Shown piece by piece: positions 1 through 4,912 of a stretch of DNA of 7,293 bases. Source of the DNA: Minisyncoccota bacterium (lineage in GTDB: Bacteria > Patescibacteriota > Minisyncoccia > UBA6257 > HR35); contig JAPYXA010000024.1 in assembly GCA_028276075.1 (NCBI GenBank), forward strand, positions 1 to 7,293. Direction: 5' to 3'. The position numbers were made by a program, and so were the translations under genes. How positions within the stretch are numbered: the first letter of the stretch is position 1; every line of letters begins with the position of its first letter. Below the pieces are notes generated by a model. That model did not search any database. It saw only the letters and a list, made by a program, of their open reading frames with translations, and was not told where the DNA came from.

Positions 1-462
1 TTAAAAGCACAAGAGGTTTTGAAATGGGGGAGGGAAATAGTTAAAAATTTAATTTTGCACTTGGAAGGATCGTTAAATCCTGATGGTCTTTTAAGAATAG
101 CTAAAAAAACAAAAAAAAACATTTTAATTGCATGGTCCCCTGATTTAGATTTTGATTTTATTAAAAAATACCTTCCTTATACAAATGGAATTTTGATTTT
201 AGGAGTGAGCCCTGGAAGATCTGGTCAAAAGTTTTTATCAGAAACATATTCCAGAATAAGCTTAATTAAGCCAATATTAAATGCTAATCAAAAGTTAGGA
301 ATTGATGGTGGAATTAATGAAGAGAATTTTAAAGAGATAATAAAGTTTAAACCGAATTTTTTAGTTATGGGAAGTGCTCTTTATAACGCAGATAATCCTC
401 AACAGAAATTTAAGTGGTTTTTAAATGAAATTGAAAAATTTGAAGATTATTCATTGTTTTAA
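1..462 (+). CDS. rpe: Ribulose-phosphate 3-epimerase-like protein, C-terminal part (5' end outside window)
   Basis: The frame is open from base 1 to a TAA stop, giving 153 visible residues. Intact Rpe is about 215-225 residues, so roughly 70 N-terminal residues lie outside the window. The TTG at base 19 is therefore probably internal. Rpe is a cytosolic TIM-barrel enzyme that interconverts ribulose-5-phosphate and xylulose-5-phosphate in the pentose phosphate pathway. Visible motifs, numbered from base 1, follow the family order: HLEGS at 20-24 (family H-x-E-A), SPGRSGQKF at 70-78 (family NPGFGGQxF, the phosphate-side loop), IDGGIN at 101-106 with D102 as the expected catalytic Asp, and MGSALY at 123-128 (family AGSAIF). 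The first loop is divergent: N becomes S, and FGG becomes RSG. The N-terminal metal and catalytic residues cannot be checked here. A relative with a changed substrate (an Rpe-like aldolase or epimerase) is possible. The fold assignment is firm and the exact substrate is not. It lies 33 bp upstream of pcm on the same strand. Confidence 0.8.
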   Translation, partial: LKAQEVLKWGREIVKNLILHLEGSLNPDGLLRIAKKTKKNILIAWSPDLDFDFIKKYLPYTNGILILGVSPGRSGQKFLSETYSRISLIKPILNANQKLGIDGGINEENFKEIIKFKPNFLVMGSALYNADNPQQKFKWFLNEIEKFEDYSLF

Positions 463-467
463 TTAAT

Positions 468-493
468 TTAAGTTTATAAATTAAGTTTATAAA
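468..493. repeat. Perfect 13-bp tandem duplication between rpe-like gene and pcm
   Basis: The 13-mer ttaagtttataaa occurs twice back to back (468-480 and 481-493) and fills most of the 33-bp gap before the pcm start. Each copy contains the 8-bp palindrome TTTATAAA and a TATAAA that could serve as a -10-like box. A weak TTGTTT lies at 454-459 with 15 bp to the first TATAAA. There is no Shine-Dalgarno sequence. It could be a simple slippage duplication or a doubled promoter or operator element. The sequence shows the repeat, and any function is inference. Confidence 0.6.
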
Positions 494-495
494 TA

Positions 496-1125
496 ATGTT
501 TTTTCATTCAAATAAAGATTTAGTTGAATATTTAAAAAAAACAGTTCTTAAAACGCCTCAAATTATTTCTTCTTTTTTAGAAATTGATCGTAAGGATTTT
601 GTTAAAGACGAATTTTATGATAAAGCTTATTTTGACATTCCACTTGAAATTTTTAATGGTCAAACGATTTCTCAGCCATTTACTGTGGCTTTTATGATGG
701 AACTTTTATCTCCGACTGGTGGGCAAAAAATTTTAGATATTGGGTTTGGCTCAGGATGGACAACTTGTTTGTTAGCTAACATTGTAAAAAATAATAAAGG
801 AGGAAAGGTTTATGCTTTAGAAATAGATCCGGAAGTTTTTGAATTTGGTAAAAAGAATATTGAAAAATATGATTTTATAAAAAGTGGAATAGTCGAGGTT
901 TATTTAATGGACGGATCAAAAGGTTTTTTTGAAAAAGCGCCTTTTGATAGAATTTTAGTTAGTGCAAGCTGTTTTAGTATACCTTCTGAAATGATTGATC
1001 AATTAAAAGATAAAGGAATTTTAGTTATCCCCGATAAAAATGGAATATGGAAAGTACATAAAAATAAAGGTAAAATTAGAAAAGATTATTATGAAGGCTT
1101 TGTATTTGTCCCTTTAATTGATTAG
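496..1125 (+). CDS. pcm: Protein-L-isoaspartate O-methyltransferase
   Basis: This 209-residue protein has the usual length for PCMT (about 205-225). The enzyme uses S-adenosylmethionine to methylate L-isoaspartyl residues in aged proteins and so starts their repair. It acts in the cytosol. The family signature NGQTISQP (54-61) is intact. It is followed by SAM-binding motif I, ILDIGFGSGWT (79-89), then the motif-II acidic strand VYALEIDPE (105-113) with E109, a D139-G140 turn, FDRILVSA (150-157), and LVIP (176-179). The C-terminal FVPLID matches the family ending FVPL. One deviation is ASCFSIP at 157-163, where most members read AAAPEIP, so the loop after the FDRI strand is altered. The ATG at 496 is preferred because the N-terminal helix and the spacing to GQTISQP match the family. 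No ribosome binding site is visible. The stop is only 7 bp before the preferred antiporter start, so co-transcription is likely. Confidence 0.93.
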   Translation: MFFHSNKDLVEYLKKTVLKTPQIISSFLEIDRKDFVKDEFYDKAYFDIPLEIFNGQTISQPFTVAFMMELLSPTGGQKILDIGFGSGWTTCLLANIVKNNKGGKVYALEIDPEVFEFGKKNIEKYDFIKSGIVEVYLMDGSKGFFEKAPFDRILVSASCFSIPSEMIDQLKDKGILVIPDKNGIWKVHKNKGKIRKDYYEGFVFVPLID

Positions 1126-1132
1126 AAAATTA

Positions 1133-2839
1133 ATGATAACTTTTACTGAATTAACAATTGTTTTTTCTTTTGTTTTTGTTGTTGGTTTAATATTTAGGGT
1201 TTTAAAACAACCTCTTATTATTAGTTATATTTTCAGTGGTTTAATTTTATCCCAACTATTTTTAAATTTTTCTGAAAAAAAAAGTTTAGTAGAGCTTTTT
1301 AGTGATTTGGGTATTGCTTTTCTTTTATTTATTGTGGGTCTAGAACTTAAATTAAAAACTTTAAGAGAAATAGGATTGCCTTCTATTATAATTGGATTTT
1401 TACAGGAGTTTTTAACTATTTTAGCGGGATTTTTTATTCTGAAATTTTTACTAGGATTTTCTTTGGTAACTTCTTTATATTTAGCCATGGCTTTGTCATT
1501 TAGTAGTACAATTATTATGTTGAAATTAATAACTGATAAGGGAGATTTAGAAAAACTTTATGGAAAATTATCGGTGGGTTTTCTTCTGGTTCAAGATTTA
1601 ATAGCTATTTTAATATTATTTGCTATTCCATTTTTTACTACTAACCTTGATGATTTTTTTTCTTTTAAAAAGGCTTCTAATATATTATTAGCAATTTTAA
1701 GTATTATTTTAATTCCTGTTATTTCAAGCAAATTTTTGCCCAAAGTAGAAAAATTTTTAGAGAAATCAAATGAATTTTTATTTTTGTTTTCATTGTTTTT
1801 TGCTTTAAGCATAAGTAGCTTATTTAAATTTTTGGGATTTGGACTAGAAGCAGGAGCTTTGATCGCAGGCGTAAGTTTATCTTCTTTGTCAAGTAATTAT
1901 GAAATTGCTTCAAGATTAAGACCTCTTAGGGATTTTTTCTTAATACTCTTTTTTATTTTAATAGGTTCAAATATCAACTTGACCACTTTTAATGAGAATT
2001 TATATGCTACTATTTTGCTTACTCTTTTTGTTTTAATAGGCAATCCCTTACTTATGATTTTAATGCTTAATCCTTTAGGTTATTCTTCAAAAACAAGTTT
2101 TTTATTAGGATTAACCTCAGCTCAAATTAGCGAGTTTTCTTTTATTTTGATAAACCAAGGAATTAAGCTTGGCCATTTAGATAATGAAATTATTTCTCTT
2201 TTGGGATTAGTTGGGTTAATAAGCATTTTTTCTTCAACTTATCTTTTTTATTATTCAGAAAAAGTCTATCTTTTTTTGAAACCAATTTTGAAAAAACTTG
2301 AAAAAAAGAAAACAATATCGGAAATATCTCAATCTAAAGATTATGAGTATTTTCTTTTTGGTTGTGATCGTGTTGGTTATAATTTTTTAAAATTTTTTGA
2401 AAATCAAAAAGATAAATTTTTAATAATTGATTATAATCCAGAAATTTTAGAAATTTTAAGAAAAGAAGGGTTTAATGTTATTTATGGAGATGCAGAAGAT
2501 GTAGAATTTTTAGAAACTATTGATTTTTCTTCAGCTAAAATAATTATTTCTACAATTCCTGATTTAGCTACTAATTTGATAATTGCCAAAGAGATTAAAA
2601 AACAGAATGTAGATGCTGTTTTTATTTCTGTAGCTTACAACATAGATGATGCTTTAAATTTATACTCTGAAAACGCAGATTTTGTTATACTTCCTCATTT
2701 TTTAGGAGGAGAATATGCTATTTGGATAATAAAAGAAAGAGGTTTTAATAAAAAAAATTATATTAACCTAAAAGAAAAAGAAATAGTTCATCTTCAACAA
2801 AGAAAAAATATAGGCCATAAATACCCGCACAGGCTTTAA
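1133..2839 (+). CDS. CPA2-family cation:proton antiporter with C-terminal RCK/TrkA-N domain (KefB/KefC-like)
   Basis: From the ATG at 1133 this is 568 residues. A TTG at 1118, overlapping pcm by 8 bp, would add five residues (MIRKL); I prefer ATG because the first membrane helix starts directly after it. It is an inner-membrane monovalent cation/H+ exchanger, with K+ efflux the likely role. Residues 5-380 are very hydrophobic, with about 12-13 membrane segments. CPA2 motifs are LLFIVGLELKLK (64-75), ALSFSSTIIMLKLI (120-133), the transport-site VQD with Q154-D155 (the QD of KefC-type exchangers), LEAGALIAGVSL (238-249), FFILIGSNI (273-281) and SAQISEFSFIL (329-339). After a charged linker (about 385-402) comes a TrkA-N/RCK Rossmann domain (405-520) with FGCDRVG (409-415) in place of the usual GxGxxG, D433 ending strand 2, and YGDAED (451-456). 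Only about 45 residues follow, so no full RCK-C domain is present. The C-terminal domain suggests gating by a nucleotide. The ion is not decidable from sequence alone. Confidence 0.9.
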   Translation: MITFTELTIVFSFVFVVGLIFRVLKQPLIISYIFSGLILSQLFLNFSEKKSLVELFSDLGIAFLLFIVGLELKLKTLREIGLPSIIIGFLQEFLTILAGFFILKFLLGFSLVTSLYLAMALSFSSTIIMLKLITDKGDLEKLYGKLSVGFLLVQDLIAILILFAIPFFTTNLDDFFSFKKASNILLAILSIILIPVISSKFLPKVEKFLEKSNEFLFLFSLFFALSISSLFKFLGFGLEAGALIAGVSLSSLSSNYEIASRLRPLRDFFLILFFILIGSNINLTTFNENLYATILLTLFVLIGNPLLMILMLNPLGYSSKTSFLLGLTSAQISEFSFILINQGIKLGHLDNEIISLLGLVGLISIFSSTYLFYYSEKVYLFLKPILKKLEKKKTISEISQSKDYEYFLFGCDRVGYNFLKFFENQKDKFLIIDYNPEILEILRKEGFNVIYGDAEDVEFLETIDFSSAKIIISTIPDLATNLIIAKEIKKQNVDAVFISVAYNIDDALNLYSENADFVILPHFLGGEYAIWIIKERGFNKKNYINLKEKEIVHLQQRKNIGHKYPHRL

Positions 2840-2862
2840 AATTATATATGTTTTTTAACTTT

Positions 2863-3456
2863 TTATTGCTCACTTAAAGATTTGTATAAAATTAGTCCTG
2901 TGGTTGTTGGAATTTCTATTAAAGTAGGTAAGTTATAAATATTACCATATTGATCAATAAAACTGGAAATATCAGGAAAGGTAGTAGTTGAAAGATAGTA
3001 GCTAAAAATTAAATCATTTGAAGAATTTAACAGAATTAAACCATTATCATACTCTCTTTTGTATAAAGCTCCTTTTGAATAGTTTAATGTAGAAGTTACA
3101 ACCAATTCTTCTATCCCTGAAACTGTTTTAGGGTTACCTAAGGGCAAATACATAGAAGGCTCATAGCATTGGGGAAGTGCATATCTTTTTGGTATAAGAT
3201 CAGGCAATGGAGTTAGGGCAAAATAAGTATTAGGGTTATTTATAAGATAAAATGAAGAAATCATGTAATTTTTTAACTTAATATTTTCATTACAATTGTC
3301 TCCTAAAGCAGCGCCGACAATTAATATGTAATCATAATTTTGATTTTCAATTGCTGTTTTAAAAATTTGATGAGTTCTTGATGGATAATGTGATAGACTT
3401 CTTTGATGGGGAGATAAAAGCCATCCTTCATCTAATACTTGAATAAGGAAGATAAC
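2863..3456 (-). pseudogene. C-terminal part of the frameshifted glycoside-hydrolase-like protein
   Basis: This minus-strand frame is open from 3456 (just after a TAG at 3457-3459) to a TAA at 2863-2865. It has no ATG, GTG or TTG until the ATG at 3264, which would give only 133 residues. Coding-like sequence runs through the 57 codons before that ATG, starting near 3435 with LDEGWLLSPHQRSLSHYPSR and followed by IFKTAIENQNYDYILIVGAA. This is therefore a continuation of the upstream frame (3428-4843), not an independent gene. LDEGW would be the late TIM-barrel strand and loop that follow GNLGY of the upstream piece. The final section, ALYKREYDNGLILLNSS, then GNIYNLPT and IPTTTGLILYKS, looks like the C-terminal beta-sandwich of many glycoside hydrolases, which carries a RxFxNGxVLxN strand and a PxxSGxIL ending. 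The stop is 23 bp from the convergent antiporter stop. It could reflect a true mutation, an assembly error or, less likely, programmed +1 frameshifting. Confidence 0.75.
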
Positions 3457-4843
3457 CTAAATTGCCTATTATTTTAAACAAAGGGGAGATTTTATTATGC
3501 AAAAAAGAAAGTAATTGAAAATAACTCCTTTTAATTGATAAAATATCAGGAGTTTGAACTGATAAATCATCCCATCCTTGGGCAATTGCATCTAAATATA
3601 TTGCATCAGGTTTTAAACTTTGGTTTAAAAAATAATCTTTAATATTGATCAAGGTTTTAGAATAAATATCAAGCAAAAAAGGATGACTGTAGAGAGTTTT
3701 TATTCCTTGATAAGCATTGTCTGAACAATTAGATTTATATTTATATGGATAATTTTGAGTTGAAGTATCAATTTTTAATAGTTCTGGATAATTAGCATTA
3801 GGATGAAAATAAAAATCAGCTATGTTGCACTCTCCGCTTGTAATGAAAGAAATGTCATCAATGAATTCATTTATTATACTTGATTCTCTTATCCAACCTC
3901 CTTTTTCTGGATCATAATTTTTAAGCATAACAATTGGATGAGTATAAAGGAGAATTTTATAAGATGGATCGTAAGATTTAATTATTATGTCTTCGGGATA
4001 TATTGAAAAATGTAGTTGTGTTTTTTTATAAAGTTCTATGAAATCTCTGCTATAATAATTTCTAAAGACTTCAAAAAATTTTAAGGAAGAATTTAATTTA
4101 TTAGGCCATGTAATATAATTATTGTTTCTTTTAACATAAAATTTTGCATTATCTAACCAAAAAATCCCTTTTGAAGCAGTAGATGAATTTGGGAAAACAA
4201 ACTCAACTTTAAAATATAAGAAATTTAAATCCGGGTAGTTTTGTAAATAAGGTATTGTAATATTATAAATTTTTTTTTCTGCCCAATTTGTTGATTGGGA
4301 TTCAAAAGATGTTTGATGTATATTCATCTGGTAATTTTTAGTTCCAGAGGAATAAATTGCTGAGAGGGTCAATCGATAGCCGATATTTTCTAAAGATGAA
4401 GATTTTAAGAACAAAGATGCCTCAATTGTATCACCTGGTTTAGGGTAATAATCTTTGTTTTCGGGATTGATTGATAGATTGCCGCTGCCGGGAATAATAA
4501 ATTGGAGTTGGGGATTTTCTGTAATTTGCTCACCAGGTTCTTTAAATATCGATATTTTTTGAGAGGATTTGCCAGAAAATTTTTCTTTTGTATCTAAATC
4601 AAATTCTGATTTTATTCCATAAGCATCTAAATTTTTTTGATATAAACCGATTGATATTTTTTGGTTATTTAATTTGTTTCCAAAAAAACTATTAAAATTT
4701 GGATAACTTACCTCAAATTCTCCTATTCCTCCAATATAATTTATTATTGAAGACTGAGAATAAGAGATTGAAAATGGCGCTAAAAATAAGACTGAAATTA
4801 TGAGCAAAAGTTTAAAATTAGAATAAATTTTATAAAAGATCAT
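3428..4843 (-). CDS. Secreted glycoside-hydrolase-like protein, N-terminal part (frame broken at 3428-3459)
   Basis: These 471 residues end at a TGA, but the protein evidently continues in the neighbouring frame (2863-3456), for a total near 660. Residues 1-29 form a signal peptide: a short basic start, hydrophobic 11-24, and probable cleavage near SYS/Q. Residues about 50-240 resemble a carbohydrate-binding beta-sandwich of the CBM4/9 type, with YPKPGDTIEASLFLKSS in the middle (133-149) and a closing FWLDNAKFYV strand (228-237). Residues about 250-470 look like a TIM-barrel glycoside-hydrolase-like domain. KPDAIYLDAIAQGWDD (411-426) offers Asp residues typical of a strand-end catalytic position, and FKIIGNLGYLPY (456-467) matches the later-strand pattern of hypothetical glycosyl hydrolase families. 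Several cysteines (339, 373) might pair after export. The substrate is unknown. The start ATG at 4843 is chosen because the signal peptide follows directly; no Shine-Dalgarno sequence is visible. It is transcribed divergently from the propeller gene. Confidence 0.7.
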   Translation of the reverse strand: MIFYKIYSNFKLLLIISVLFLAPFSISYSQSSIINYIGGIGEFEVSYPNFNSFFGNKLNNQKISIGLYQKNLDAYGIKSEFDLDTKEKFSGKSSQKISIFKEPGEQITENPQLQFIIPGSGNLSINPENKDYYPKPGDTIEASLFLKSSSLENIGYRLTLSAIYSSGTKNYQMNIHQTSFESQSTNWAEKKIYNITIPYLQNYPDLNFLYFKVEFVFPNSSTASKGIFWLDNAKFYVKRNNNYITWPNKLNSSLKFFEVFRNYYSRDFIELYKKTQLHFSIYPEDIIIKSYDPSYKILLYTHPIVMLKNYDPEKGGWIRESSIINEFIDDISFITSGECNIADFYFHPNANYPELLKIDTSTQNYPYKYKSNCSDNAYQGIKTLYSHPFLLDIYSKTLINIKDYFLNQSLKPDAIYLDAIAQGWDDLSVQTPDILSIKRSYFQLLSFLHNKISPLFKIIGNLGYLPYSSIR

Positions 4844-4912
4844 TAATTTTTATTTATTTAATTATTATTTTAAAATTATATCATATATATTATTTATACA
4901 ATAAAAAATATT
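4844..4912. promoter_or_regulatory. Divergent intergenic region between two secreted-protein genes
   Basis: This 69-bp, almost purely A/T gap separates the start of the glycosidase-like gene (- strand) from the start of the propeller gene (+ strand), so both promoters must lie here or inside the coding ends. The minus-strand promoter is recognisable and listed separately. For the plus strand only weak TATATT (4886-4891) and TATACA-like (4895-4900) boxes are seen, without a convincing -35. Neither gene has an AGGAGG-like site before its ATG. Confidence 0.5.
4875..4883 (-). promoter_or_regulatory. Extended -10 promoter element for the glycosidase-like gene
   Basis: Read on the minus strand, the sequence is TGATATAAT, a perfect consensus extended -10 (TGnTATAAT). 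It sits 31 bp upstream of the ATG at 4843, which would give a 5' leader of about 25 nt. The best -35 candidate is TTGTAT (4901-4896), with a short 15-bp spacer and only three consensus matches. Extended -10 promoters can work without a good -35. In DNA this AT-rich a TATAAT by chance is common, but the full nine-base match is less so. Confidence 0.45.

Noticed and set aside
1225..1488. Minus-strand open frame of 87 codons
   Set aside because: It lies wholly inside the antiporter gene, opposite hydrophobic helix codons, and its Lys/Asn/Ser-rich translation has no recognisable domain. It is an antisense shadow.
1591..1812. Minus-strand open frame of 73 codons
   Set aside because: It is also antisense to the antiporter membrane region, with a low-complexity Lys/Asn-rich translation. 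Not a gene.
2834..2862. Possible bidirectional terminator between the convergent genes
   Set aside because: The only inverted repeat is a six-pair A/T-only stem (TTAAAA with TTTTAA) around an 11-nt loop. It has no G/C pairs and is expected by chance in DNA of this composition.
2863..3264. Independent 133-residue gene starting at the ATG at 3264
   Set aside because: Coding-like sequence in the same frame extends about 57 codons upstream of that ATG and joins the preceding glycosidase-like protein, so the ATG is internal.
3428..3430. TGA read as Gly (code 25, Gracilibacteria/Absconditabacteria type) instead of a stop
   Set aside because: Beyond the TGA that frame gives about 20 unconvincing residues and then TAA, whereas the neighbouring frame continues the protein. 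No in-frame TGA occurs in the other long genes.
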